Shown piece by piece: positions 54,292 through 63,026 of a DNA stretch of 64,000 nucleotides. Under the pieces are notes generated by a model, which was not told where the DNA came from, ran no database searches, and saw only the letters and a program-made list of their open reading frames with translations. The stretch's first letter is position 1. Each line of letters begins with the position of its first letter. The DNA comes from Rhodopseudomonas palustris JSC-3b (GTDB lineage Bacteria > Pseudomonadota > Alphaproteobacteria > Rhizobiales > Xanthobacteraceae). The stretch lies in the NCBI GenBank assembly GCA_000504425.1, contig KI632513.1, positions 1,605,491 through 1,669,490 on the forward strand. The letters run 5' to 3'. The position numbers were made by a program, and so were the translations under genes.

Positions 54292-55695
54292 TCAAGAAAC
54301 CTTGTTCCGCAAATGATTGATCAGGTCGATCCGGGTGATCAGACCAAGGAAGCGCGTGCCATCGACCACCACCACGACATGGCCGCGGTTGAACACCGGC
54401 ATCAGGCTCTCGAACGGTTCGGAAGCCTGCACGGTCTCGACCCGTGCGCTCATCGCGCTATGCACCGGCGCCGCAAATTTTGCCGGATCGGCGATCGTGG
54501 CGAGCAACAGATCGGACTCATCGATGATGCCGACCACCTGATCGCCTGCCAGTACCGGCAGCTGCGACACCTCATAGAGCTTCATGCGCGAGTAAGCGTG
54601 GTTCAACGTGTCGTCCGGCCCGACCGTGATCGACGCGCCTTCATCATGGCGGCGCACGATCAGATCGCGCAGATCGCCTTGCTGACGACGCTCGACAAAT
54701 CCCTGATCCGACATCCAAGTATCGTTGAACATCTTCGACAAGTATTTGTTGCCGCCATCCGGCATCAACGTCACCACGCGCTTGGGCGTCTTCTGCTCGC
54801 GGCAATAGCGCAGCGCCGCGGCCAGCATGGTGCCGGACGACGAGCCGGCCAGCACGCCCTCCAGCCGCAACAATTCGCGCGCGGCGTGGAACGATTCCGC
54901 GTCTGAAATCGCATAAGCACGCGACACCAGCTCAAGATCGGCATTGCACGGCACAAAATCCTCGCCAATGCCTTCCACCAGCCAGCTGCCGACCGGCCCC
55001 GGCGCGCGGCCTTCGACCACATCGACCAGCACCGAGCCGCGCGGGTCGGCCAGCACCATTTCCGTCGATGGTGACACACGCGCGAAGAACCGGCCGATGC
55101 CAGTCATGGTGCCGCCGGAACCAATGCCGCACACCACGGCATCGACGCGATGGTTCATCTGCTGCCAGATTTCCGGCGCCGTGCTGGTCTCATGCGCGAT
55201 TGGATTGGCGGGGTTTTCAAACTGATTGACATAGACCGCGCCGGGCGTCTCCGCGGTGATGCGCGCGGCGAGGTCCTGATAATAGGCCGGATGTCCCTTG
55301 CCGACATCGGAGCGGGTCATCACCACTTCGGCGCCCATCGCGCGCAGATGCAGCACTTTTTCACGGCTCATCTTGTCGGGGATCACCAGGATCAGCCGAT
55401 AGCCCTTGAGCGCCGCGACCAACGCCAAGCCAAGCCCGGTGTTGCCCGCGGTCGCTTCAACCAACGTGCCGCCCGGCCGCAGCCGACCATCACGCTCAAA
55501 CGCGTTGATCATTGCAAGCGCCGCACGATCCTTGATCGACCCGCCGGGATTTTGCCCTTCAAGCTTGGCAAACAGCCGGCAGCAGCCAGTATCGAACCGC
55601 GTCAACTCGATCAGCGGCGTATTGCCGATCAAGTCGATCACGCCCGTTGCCGGCCGTTCGTTGACATCAATTAGTTCCGCGACACTCACAACCAA
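54292..55695 (-). CDS. Cystathionine beta-synthase with C-terminal CBS domains
   Basis: A 467-residue protein from the TTG at 55693-55695, which has AAGGA eight bases upstream; GTG codons at 55701 and 55689 are alternatives. Seen: PLP Lys in GGSIKDRAAL, ATAGNTGLGLALVAALKGY, the PLP phosphate loop GIGSGGTMTGIGRF, and a pair of CBS motifs from about residue 340 (EVSQLPVLAGDQVVGIIDES, GHVVVVVDGTRFLGLITRI) that regulate activity in the family. It condenses homocysteine with serine to cystathionine, and may also make H2S. It is the first gene of the pair. Confidence 0.9.
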   Translation of the reverse strand: MVVSVAELIDVNERPATGVIDLIGNTPLIELTRFDTGCCRLFAKLEGQNPGGSIKDRAALAMINAFERDGRLRPGGTLVEATAGNTGLGLALVAALKGYRLILVIPDKMSREKVLHLRAMGAEVVMTRSDVGKGHPAYYQDLAARITAETPGAVYVNQFENPANPIAHETSTAPEIWQQMNHRVDAVVCGIGSGGTMTGIGRFFARVSPSTEMVLADPRGSVLVDVVEGRAPGPVGSWLVEGIGEDFVPCNADLELVSRAYAISDAESFHAARELLRLEGVLAGSSSGTMLAAALRYCREQKTPKRVVTLMPDGGNKYLSKMFNDTWMSDQGFVERRQQGDLRDLIVRRHDEGASITVGPDDTLNHAYSRMKLYEVSQLPVLAGDQVVGIIDESDLLLATIADPAKFAAPVHSAMSARVETVQASEPFESLMPVFNRGHVVVVVDGTRFLGLITRIDLINHLRNKVS

Positions 55696-55923
55696 TCTCA
55701 CAATCCTTGTTAGCGGCGGACACTTTTGGTCCGCTCCGCCTCAACAGAGCGGTCGGCAGGTCGAGCGTCAATACAGCGAACAAAGTTTGGAAAGGCGTTT
55801 GCCGCGGCAATCGTGCAGCAGCAGAATTGTGTCGCGCCAGCTCAGTGCGCAGCACAACATTCTTGCTGTGGCAGCGCCACGCTCGATGTCGGCGTGGCGA
55901 TTCACGGAAAGCCCGCGGCCGCG

Positions 55924-56988
55924 TTACCTGAACGCCGGCATGGGCGCCTGGATCGGCCCGTCGCGGGTGATCTCATGGACCGGCACGACCCGCACATGCA
56001 GCAGGATGTTGCGCCCGGTGGAACTGTCGAGCTTGTCGTTGAGACGCGCCACCATGTCCGCCGTCAGCGGCTCGGGCGAGCGCACCACCGCAAAAGCGTT
56101 GCGCCGGCCACCCTCCGTGGTCAGCCGCACCTCGATCACGCGCGCGCCGGGCTGCGCCCGCAATCCTTCTTCGAGCACGCGCTGCACGCTGCTGCGCAGC
56201 GAACTGTCATCGATGTTCTTGCGCAGCGCATCGACCAGATAGGTGCCGAGCACCAGCAGCACCACCAGCGGCACCAGCCGCGCCGACCAGATCGCGCCGA
56301 ACGAAGCATTGCTCGGCCGGGCGCGATGGCCGCGGATCAAAAACACCGCCATCGCCGCCGCGGCGATCGCGGTGAGATTGGTCAGGAACAGCAAGAACGC
56401 GCCGCCGGCGAGCTGCAGATAGCCACGCGCGATCAGAATGCCGCAGGCGGTCAGCGGCGGACAAAGCGCGGTCGCGATCGCAACGCCGACCACGGCGCCG
56501 CTGATGCGCTTGGCGAGCGCCGCGTAGGCGCCGGCCGCGCCGCCGACCAGCGCGATCATCATATCGAGCAGATTGGGTGTGGTGCGCGCCAATAATTGCT
56601 CGCTGATCGGCACATTGTCATGCAGCCAGCCAATGCCGATCCCGATCGCCACCACCCAGATCACGCCGAGCACCTCGGTCAGCAGCGCGCTGGTCAGCAT
56701 CCGGCCGTCGAGTTCGGCGAGCGCGAGGCCGATGCCGAGAATCGGCCCATACAGCATCGCGATCAGCATCGCGCCGATCACCACCGCTTCCGAATTGGCG
56801 AGCAGCCCATAGCCGGCGATCAGCGTCGCCGCCGCATTCATCAGAAAATAGCTGATCGACAGCCGGGCATTGCCCGCAATCGCCTGCCGTGTCTCGGCAC
56901 GGTCAAGATAGGTCTCGCCCTCGATCTGAAGCAGCGGACGCGCGCGAGGCACGACGGCCGGTCCTTGATCGGGGGCGTTCATGTCCAT
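55924..56988 (-). CDS. DUF389-family membrane protein
   Basis: A 354-residue protein. Seen: five or six hydrophobic segments in residues about 45-260, the signature ANSEAVVIGAMLIAMLYGPI and VAIATALCPPLTACGILIAR characteristic of DUF389, and a C-terminal soluble domain with GARVIEVRLTTEGGR. GGGAG precedes the ATG at 56986-56988. The function of the family is unknown; it may be a transporter or a membrane-associated regulator. Confidence 0.85.
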   Translation of the reverse strand: MDMNAPDQGPAVVPRARPLLQIEGETYLDRAETRQAIAGNARLSISYFLMNAAATLIAGYGLLANSEAVVIGAMLIAMLYGPILGIGLALAELDGRMLTSALLTEVLGVIWVVAIGIGIGWLHDNVPISEQLLARTTPNLLDMMIALVGGAAGAYAALAKRISGAVVGVAIATALCPPLTACGILIARGYLQLAGGAFLLFLTNLTAIAAAAMAVFLIRGHRARPSNASFGAIWSARLVPLVVLLVLGTYLVDALRKNIDDSSLRSSVQRVLEEGLRAQPGARVIEVRLTTEGGRRNAFAVVRSPEPLTADMVARLNDKLDSSTGRNILLHVRVVPVHEITRDGPIQAPMPAFR

Positions 56989-57108
56989 CGAAGCTCCCGG
57001 AGCGCCGCGCTTTGCGCCGGAGCGGAGCCCCTTGCGGCCAGGCCGAGATCGCCGCCGCGGCGCCGCAGCCGTAAGTGACGCGCCCGGCTGTGCGCGCCCG
57101 CCATTCCG

Positions 57109-57750
57109 TCACTCCCCGTCCGGCGTCATCGCCATGATGCGCTTGAAACGGCCGCCGCCATCGAAGATGCAGCGCAGCTTCTTCACGCCCTCGGCTTGCT
57201 TGTCGGCAGTGCCGTCGATTTCCAGGCCACCGCGCACGATGCGCGCCTCGGCGAGTGCAATCTGCGACACCGGCACGCCATACATCTTTGCCGCCTCGCG
57301 CCGGCACACCTGATGCTTGGGACTGGCGGCGACCGCCGGCGCACCGGCCGGCGTCAATTCGGCCGTCAGCTGGTAGCGGCAGCGCTCCTCGCGGCGCGCG
57401 GCATTGCGCATCAGATAGACCTGAATCTGATAAACACCGGGCTTGGTGCGATCGAGGCTGAACTGATCGCCCGCCGTCGAACCGATATGGACGGCCTCCT
57501 CGCTGCCCGGCGCGAGCACATTGAAATAGCAGGAGCCGTTGGACGGGCTGAACCGCACCTCAAGCCGCTGATCGGCCGCGGCGGCGACCCGGTAGCTGAC
57601 CCCATCGCGGCCGGTGATCTCGCCCGACGCCCGCGCCGTCGTGGCGCCATTGGCAAACTCAAGGTCACGCTCGCGGTCGCTGCCATTGGCAACCCCGCCC
57701 ACGGCCACGGACAACAGCAAGGCAAGCGAAAGAATGCGAAGGGTCGGCAT
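57109..57750 (-). CDS. Secreted hypothetical protein
   Basis: A 213-residue protein. Seen: a signal peptide PTLRILSLALLLSVAVGGVA, a beta-rich domain (about 25-130) that recalls pre-peptidase C-terminal/inhibitor-like folds (VYQIQVYLMRNAARREERCR), then a C-terminal region with KHQVCRREAAKMYGV and LRCIFDGGGRFKRI. Paired Cys suggest disulfides in the periplasm. I do not recognise a named family with certainty. Confidence 0.75.
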   Translation of the reverse strand: MPTLRILSLALLLSVAVGGVANGSDRERDLEFANGATTARASGEITGRDGVSYRVAAAADQRLEVRFSPSNGSCYFNVLAPGSEEAVHIGSTAGDQFSLDRTKPGVYQIQVYLMRNAARREERCRYQLTAELTPAGAPAVAASPKHQVCRREAAKMYGVPVSQIALAEARIVRGGLEIDGTADKQAEGVKKLRCIFDGGGRFKRIMAMTPDGE

Positions 57751-58180
57751 GAGGCGCTCGTCACATCAGGTCCCGGCATTGTGACGGACAGCCTGCGCGG
57801 GAACAAGAGGGTTCCCTGCGCCCCTCCGCCGCGCCGCCGACCGCAGCTTCTACCGCAGCTTCTACCGCATCTGCTCGCCAGCGCGGGTTTGATCGCCGAC
57901 CGCCGCTTGCGCACAGGCCCGCCGGCCCGCCAGCGCGGGCGATAGAACAAGTTCGCCGGATTGCCGATGCGCACAGAACATTTGTTATCGCCGCTTGTGC
58001 TGATCAGGTCGCGACTTGTTATTTTCCAAGCGCAGCCGGCGACACCTTGTCATTGCTGCGATCTCTGCTTCGATAGCGGCCAATCGACCGCGACGTTTTG
58101 CGCCAGCACGGCCCGATCGCATCGCAGCGTGATCTGTCACAATAGCACTCAGGATATTGTTGGTGAACGACGACCGAGCC
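57751..58180. other. Intergenic region upstream of soxY
   Basis: A 430-base gap between divergent genes: the secreted protein on the minus strand and soxY on the plus strand. It contains a short tandem near-repeat of TTCTACCGCA (57846-57871) and otherwise no gene. The soxYZ promoter should lie in the last 150 bases, but no clear -35/-10 was picked. Confidence 0.5.
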
Positions 58181-58636
58181 ATGACTGCCGACCTGATCAA
58201 CCGGCGCACGTTGCTGCGCGCCGCTTCGATCAGCGTGGTGGCATTGATGATCCCCTATGCGCAGGCTGCGATGCCAGACGAGGTGGCGTCAGCCATCCGC
58301 GAGCTGATCGGCGACGCATTGCCGCGCGACAGCGGCATTGTGTTGCAGGTGCCGGAGACCGCAGAGAACGGCGCCGTGGTGCCGGTCACCGTGCTGGTCG
58401 ACAGCCCAATGACCGCCGAGCGTCATGTCCGCGCCATTCACCTGATCGCCACCAAGAACCCGACCCCGGGCATTGCCAGCTTTCAGCTGACGCCCGCCGC
58501 CGGCAGGGCGCAGGTGTCGATGCGCGTGCGCCTCGCTGAAAGCCAGACGCTGCTGGTGTTTGCCGAGCACAGCGATGGCGTGGTGAGCCGCGCCGCCGCC
58601 GACATCAAGGTCAGCGTCGGAGGCTGCCTGACATGA
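58181..58636 (+). CDS. soxY: SoxY-type sulfur carrier protein
   Basis: Start at the ATG of 58181 (151 residues); an upstream TTG adds eight residues. Seen: a Tat signal NRRTLLRAAS with hydrophobic core ISVVALMIPYAQA, a beta-sandwich body, and a C-terminal GGCLT in which Cys149 is the place where Sox carriers hold the sulfur substrate. Canonical SoxY ends GGCGG; here the tail after the Cys is changed, so whether it works with SoxXA/B is open. SoxZ follows with an ATGA overlap. Confidence 0.85.
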   Translation: MTADLINRRTLLRAASISVVALMIPYAQAAMPDEVASAIRELIGDALPRDSGIVLQVPETAENGAVVPVTVLVDSPMTAERHVRAIHLIATKNPTPGIASFQLTPAAGRAQVSMRVRLAESQTLLVFAEHSDGVVSRAAADIKVSVGGCLT

Positions 58637-58968
58637 CCGCTCCCTTGACTGGCCGCCCTCGCCTCAAGCTGCCCGCCAGCGCCGCGCGGGGCGAGGTGAT
58701 CGAAATCCGTACGCTGCTCGACCATCCGATGGAAACCGGGCTGCGCAAGGGGCCGGATGGCCAGCCGATCCCGCGCGACATGCTGGCAAGCTTCGTCGCG
58801 CAGGCCAATGGCGAGAGCTTTGTGCGCGTCGATTTCCGCAACGCCAGCTCCGCCCATCCTCATCTGGTGTTTTTCGCCAAAATCTCCGGTCCCACCGACT
58901 TCAACTTCATCTGGACCCATGAGGACGGCCGCACGCTCTCTGCCGCGGCGCGCGTCGAGGTGACCTAG
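58633..58968 (+). CDS. soxZ: SoxZ-type partner protein
   Basis: A 111-residue protein starting with a 4-base overlap to soxY. Seen: the Ig-like SoxZ fold with RGEVIEIRTLLDHPMETGLR, NASSAHPHLVFFAKISGPTD and a tail FIWTHEDGRTLSAAARVEV. No Cys is present and no signal peptide, as usual; the pair is exported together with SoxY by the Tat system. No soxXABCD lies nearby. Confidence 0.9.
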   Translation: MTAPLTGRPRLKLPASAARGEVIEIRTLLDHPMETGLRKGPDGQPIPRDMLASFVAQANGESFVRVDFRNASSAHPHLVFFAKISGPTDFNFIWTHEDGRTLSAAARVEVT

Positions 58969-58971
58969 CCC

Positions 58972-60072
58972 GTGGTGTACGCGCCCGTCCCCGACGATCC
59001 GCAACTGCCGCCGATCCGCATCAATCTGCTATCGGATACCCAGACGCAGCCCAGCCGGGCGATGCGCGAAGCGATGGCGGCCGCGGTGGTCGGCGACGAG
59101 CAGATCGGTGCCGACCCGACGGTGAATGCGCTATGCGATCGCGTCGCCGAGCTGCTCGGCAAGGAGGCCGCGGTGTTCATGGCGAGCGGCACGATCTGCA
59201 ACATCGCCGCGACGCTGTCGCATTGCCGCGCAGGCGACGAAATTCTGGCGCATGAGAGCGCGCATATCGTCTCGCTGGAAGGCTGCACCCATGCCGCACT
59301 CGGCGGGCTGCAGATCAAAGCGCTGGCTGGCGCCGCAGGCCAGTTCACCGCGGAAACGCTGCGTGCGGCGCTGCGCCCGCCCGACCGCCATTTGGCCAAG
59401 CAGACGCTGGTCAGCGTCGAGCAGACCACCAATCTCGGCGGCGGCACGATCTGGAGCCTGGCAGCACTGACCGAGATCGTCGGCATCGCCAAAGCCCACG
59501 GCCTTGCCACCCATATGGACGGCGCCCGGCTGCTCAATGCCTGCGTCGCCAGCGGCGCATCGCCGCGCGCGATGGCCACCGGCTGGGACTCGGTGTGGCT
59601 CGACTTCAGCAAGGGGCTCGGCGCGCCGCTCGGCGCCGTGCTGGCCGGCTCGCGTGCGTTCATCGACGAAGTGTGGCGCTGGAAGCAGCGGCTCGGCGGC
59701 TCGCTGCGACAGGCCGGAATCTGCGCCGCCGCCTGTCTCTATGCGCTCGACCACCATGTCGAACGGCTCGCCGACGATCATCGCCATGCGCGGCTGCTGG
59801 CCGACGGCCTCGCCGCGATCGGCGGCATCACGGTGCAGCGGCCGCACACCAATCTGGTCTATTTCGAGCTCGCCGGCAGCGCGCTGTCGAACGCACAACT
59901 GGTGACCGCGCTGCGCGAACGCGGCGTGCTGCTGTCGATCATGGGCGGACGACTGCGGGCCTGCACCCATCTCGACGTCACGGCCGCCATGATCCACGAC
60001 ACGCTGCACATCATCCGCGATCTGCTGGCTGGCGCTGACAGGCTGCCGATCGCGCAGCCTGCCCTTGGTTGA
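58972..60072 (+). CDS. Threonine aldolase-family PLP lyase
   Basis: A 366-residue fold-type I PLP enzyme. Seen: NLLSDTQTQPSRAMREAM, Asp183 in HMDGARLLNA stacking on PLP, and the Lys214 in DFSKGLGAPLGAVLAG that binds PLP. The family splits L-threonine or allo-threonine to glycine and acetaldehyde, and some members act on beta-hydroxy or sulfur amino acids. Start: GTG at 58972, 3 bases after soxZ, with another GTG next to it. The tight link to soxYZ suggests, but does not prove, a joint role in sulfur amino-acid metabolism. Confidence 0.85.
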   Translation: MVYAPVPDDPQLPPIRINLLSDTQTQPSRAMREAMAAAVVGDEQIGADPTVNALCDRVAELLGKEAAVFMASGTICNIAATLSHCRAGDEILAHESAHIVSLEGCTHAALGGLQIKALAGAAGQFTAETLRAALRPPDRHLAKQTLVSVEQTTNLGGGTIWSLAALTEIVGIAKAHGLATHMDGARLLNACVASGASPRAMATGWDSVWLDFSKGLGAPLGAVLAGSRAFIDEVWRWKQRLGGSLRQAGICAAACLYALDHHVERLADDHRHARLLADGLAAIGGITVQRPHTNLVYFELAGSALSNAQLVTALRERGVLLSIMGGRLRACTHLDVTAAMIHDTLHIIRDLLAGADRLPIAQPALG

Positions 60073-60096
60073 CGCCACTCGCGGCGCTCACGCTGT

Positions 60097-61494
60097 TTAC
60101 GCCATCGTGCTGGCGCGCACCACGGTGGTGTAGGTGCGTTCGATCAGCTGCAACGCGCCGCGATAGCCGACATAAGCGCGCGACAGCACCACCTCGTCGG
60201 TGCACGGATAGCCGATCTCGACCAGCGGCGCGCCGATCTGATCGGCAAGCGCCGCCTCCCAGGTCGAGCCGAACACGATCGGCAACTGGCCGGTATAGTC
60301 GCGGGCCCGAACCAGCTCGTGAATGCGATGGCCATCCTGCTCGAACAGCGGCTCGGCACCGACATGGTCGGCCAGCGCGCGATATTGCTGCTGAATCCGT
60401 TCGCGGAATTCGTTCGGCGGATTTTCGGTGATCACGAACGGTCCTGGATGAAGCCCGAGCTGCTCGACCAGGAAACTGGCGACCGACAGATTGTAAGCGC
60501 TCTCGCTGATCACGATCGCCTGCGACGGCAGCTGATACTGGCTGGTCTGGCCGGCATAGAAACAGGCGAAATCACGCAGATAGACGTAATGCTCCTGTTC
60601 CTCCTTCGCGATGAAGGCTTCGGCGCGAGCGCGGTCGAGCCCGGCGAACTCCACCACACGGCGCAAAAAGGCGCTGGTCGCCTTGGCGCCGATCGGAATG
60701 GTCGGCTCGTGTAGCAGCGGCTGATCGAACTTTTCCTGAAGATGCGTTGCAGTGGAAAGCCCAAGCCATGGCGACAGCACCAGATTGAACTGAGCCCGCG
60801 GGATCGCGCGCCATTCGCTGACGCCGCGCGACGCCGGCCCAAACAGGATGTTCACCTCAAGGCCGATGCCCTCCAGAATGCGCCGTATCTCCGTCAAATC
60901 ACCGCGCCAGAATGGGTTCTGGTACGGCAGCAACGACCAGACGTTGACCAGCCCAGGCTGTTTGTCCACTTTGTCATCGCCGACGAACTGATCGATGATC
61001 GCGCGAATGACGCTCTCGTGCCCGGTAAAATTATTGCCGCGATAGCCGCTGGTCTCGGCCACCACGATCGGCACGCCGCGCTTCTGATAGCGGCGCACCA
61101 CGCTGCCGACATCATCGCCGACCAGACCAGGAATGCAGCCGGTCTGCACCACGAACAGATCGGCCTCCATCACCTTCAAGGTCGAGGCGATCAACTCGTC
61201 GAGCCGGTCGGCGCCGCCAAAGATCACTTCCTGATTGCCGAGATTGCTGCTCGGCACATGGAATTCGCCGCCCTGATAGCCGTTGATGCCAGATAGCGCA
61301 TGGAATTGCTTGGTGGCGCAGCCCGGCCCGCAATGGGTGATCGGAATCGCGCCCGGAATGGCGATCACGCTGGCCAGCGCGCCCAGGCTGCAGCCATAGC
61401 GTACCTGCTCGATCGCACCCGGCGAACTGCAGAACTCACCGGACGAGGCGGATGGATTAGTCACAGGAGAGAGCATCGAAAGGTCTTTCTTCAC
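60097..61494 (-). CDS. marK: Nitrogenase-like subunit, MarK (methylthio-alkane reductase, K-type)
   Basis: A 465-residue NifK-like protein. Seen: P-cluster ligand Cys at 35 (YGCSLGAL), 59 (HCGPGCAT, with Cys55 also near) and 120 (QTGCIPGLVGDD), spaced as NifK Cys70, 95 and 153. Start: GTG at 61494 overlapping the marD stop as GTGA; an ATG at 61476 is also possible. It pairs with MarD as an alpha2-beta2 core that would be fed electrons by MarH. Mar cleaves C-S bonds of small methylthio compounds to release methanethiol. The assignment over other nitrogenase-like groups rests on its neighbours and on the motif pattern. Confidence 0.85.
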   Translation of the reverse strand: MKKDLSMLSPVTNPSASSGEFCSSPGAIEQVRYGCSLGALASVIAIPGAIPITHCGPGCATKQFHALSGINGYQGGEFHVPSSNLGNQEVIFGGADRLDELIASTLKVMEADLFVVQTGCIPGLVGDDVGSVVRRYQKRGVPIVVAETSGYRGNNFTGHESVIRAIIDQFVGDDKVDKQPGLVNVWSLLPYQNPFWRGDLTEIRRILEGIGLEVNILFGPASRGVSEWRAIPRAQFNLVLSPWLGLSTATHLQEKFDQPLLHEPTIPIGAKATSAFLRRVVEFAGLDRARAEAFIAKEEQEHYVYLRDFACFYAGQTSQYQLPSQAIVISESAYNLSVASFLVEQLGLHPGPFVITENPPNEFRERIQQQYRALADHVGAEPLFEQDGHRIHELVRARDYTGQLPIVFGSTWEAALADQIGAPLVEIGYPCTDEVVLSRAYVGYRGALQLIERTYTTVVRASTMA

Positions 61495-62996
61495 GCCGGT
61501 TCAGTGATTGCCGCATAGGGGTTGGTCTCTGCGAGCCACCACGGCTGGTAGGGGAACGAACTATGCGCGGCGATGTCGTCGTAAAATCGCTTGCGCGGCA
61601 GCACGCGCAAAATGGCGCGGCCGATGGTGAGCAGCCCCTCATAACCGAGGCCGTCATTGGAATAGAAAATCGGCAGCACGGGAATGCCCATGCGCCCGGC
61701 CAGCACGGCGAGCGTGCCGGTGTGGCGGCAGATCACAAAATCCGGCTTGGCGCGCAGCAAGGCGGCGTGCGCCTGAAAATGCTGATCGGGGCTGACGGTG
61801 TAGTTCGGCACGTCGCCCCAGGTTTCGACCAGATGGCCGAGCGAATCCTGCTGCGGATCGCCGGAATCGGCAATCGGGTCGTGATGGAACGAGAACGCAT
61901 CGTCGACCGTGACGCCGAGCTCGCGCAAATCCGCGAGCAGCCCGTGGGCGAACGCCGCGCCGGCCGCGACAAAGCCGCGCTTGCCCTTCAACGCCTGGCG
62001 CAGCCGCTCTAGTTCGGGCGCGATCCGGGCGCGCTCGCTCGTGATCACCGCCTCGACCTTGTCCTCGGTGCCGGTCAGCTTGGCGATGTCGCGCAGCCAA
62101 TTGTCGGTGGCATCGAGCCCATAGGGCAGCGGCGCCCTCACCTCCGGCACGCCGAATTCCTGTTCGAGCCCGGTGGCGAGATAGGACAGCACGAAGCACA
62201 TCGTCACGGTCGCCGCCGCTTCCGACATCTGCGCCAGCCGCTCCAGCGTATTGCCGCCCATCACCAGATTGACGCGCAGCCCGAGCGGTCCGAGCAAAGG
62301 CGTGAACACATCCGGCCCGCCGAGATGGATGACGTTGATCAGATCCGGCTGCTTGGTCGGCGGCTGCGGCACCAGGCGCCGCAAGATGCCGTGCTCGATC
62401 ACATCCCAGCCGCTCGACCAGTGCTTTGACTTAAAGCCCTCGCAGTGCAGCGTCACCACCGGGATGCCGATCTCGTCCTCGACGCGCTTGGCGGCGCCAT
62501 CGACGTCGTCGCCGATGATGCCGGTGGCGCAGGAGGTGGCGACGAAGATCACCCGCGGCTTGTGCCGTTCAAAAGCATCGCGAATGGTCTGTTCCAGCCG
62601 CTCGACGCCGCCGAACACCATGTCCTGCTCGCCAAGATTGGTGCAGATCGATTTCGGGTCTTCCAGCTCCCAGCCGCGCCGCGCAGCAAGATCGCGATAA
62701 TAGCGCGCGGTGAAGGATTGGCTAGCCGCGCAGCCGATCGGCGAATGCTGCACCACCACCGAGTCCTGAATGATGGTGGCATTGGTGACCGCGATATGCT
62801 CGGCGCACATCGAGGCTTGCGCAAACGGCGTCGATTGTTCGCACAGCCGGCGCCCGCCATTGTCACAGCCCTTGTTGCAGCCATAGGTGAACGCCGAGTC
62901 CTTGACCAGCTGATCGGCGCGGCCCTCCCATTGGGTGATGGTGCCGAGCCGCTGGTCGCGGGTTTCGACCTGCGGATTCTTCAGATTGAGCGGCAT
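61491..62996 (-). CDS. marD: Nitrogenase-like subunit, MarD (methylthio-alkane reductase, D-type)
   Basis: A 501-residue NifD-like protein. Seen: P-cluster ligand Cys64 (MCAEH), Cys89 (HSPIGCAAS) and Cys156 (TSCATGIIGDD), with NifD spacing; Cys267 (TVTMCFVLSY) at the place of the FeMo-cofactor ligand NifD Cys275. The second cofactor ligand, NifD His442, is Leu450 here (SNDGLGYEGLL). Extra Cys at 40, 44 and 52 stand at the N-terminus. Start: GAGG eight bases before the ATG. Mar enzymes are known to reduce methylthio-ethanol and dimethyl sulfide. It follows the sulfhydrylase gene by 30 bases and overlaps marK. Confidence 0.87.
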   Translation of the reverse strand: MPLNLKNPQVETRDQRLGTITQWEGRADQLVKDSAFTYGCNKGCDNGGRRLCEQSTPFAQASMCAEHIAVTNATIIQDSVVVQHSPIGCAASQSFTARYYRDLAARRGWELEDPKSICTNLGEQDMVFGGVERLEQTIRDAFERHKPRVIFVATSCATGIIGDDVDGAAKRVEDEIGIPVVTLHCEGFKSKHWSSGWDVIEHGILRRLVPQPPTKQPDLINVIHLGGPDVFTPLLGPLGLRVNLVMGGNTLERLAQMSEAAATVTMCFVLSYLATGLEQEFGVPEVRAPLPYGLDATDNWLRDIAKLTGTEDKVEAVITSERARIAPELERLRQALKGKRGFVAAGAAFAHGLLADLRELGVTVDDAFSFHHDPIADSGDPQQDSLGHLVETWGDVPNYTVSPDQHFQAHAALLRAKPDFVICRHTGTLAVLAGRMGIPVLPIFYSNDGLGYEGLLTIGRAILRVLPRKRFYDDIAAHSSFPYQPWWLAETNPYAAITEPA

Positions 62997-63026
62997 ACGA
63001 TACGCCTCGTGTTGGGATGGATTTTG

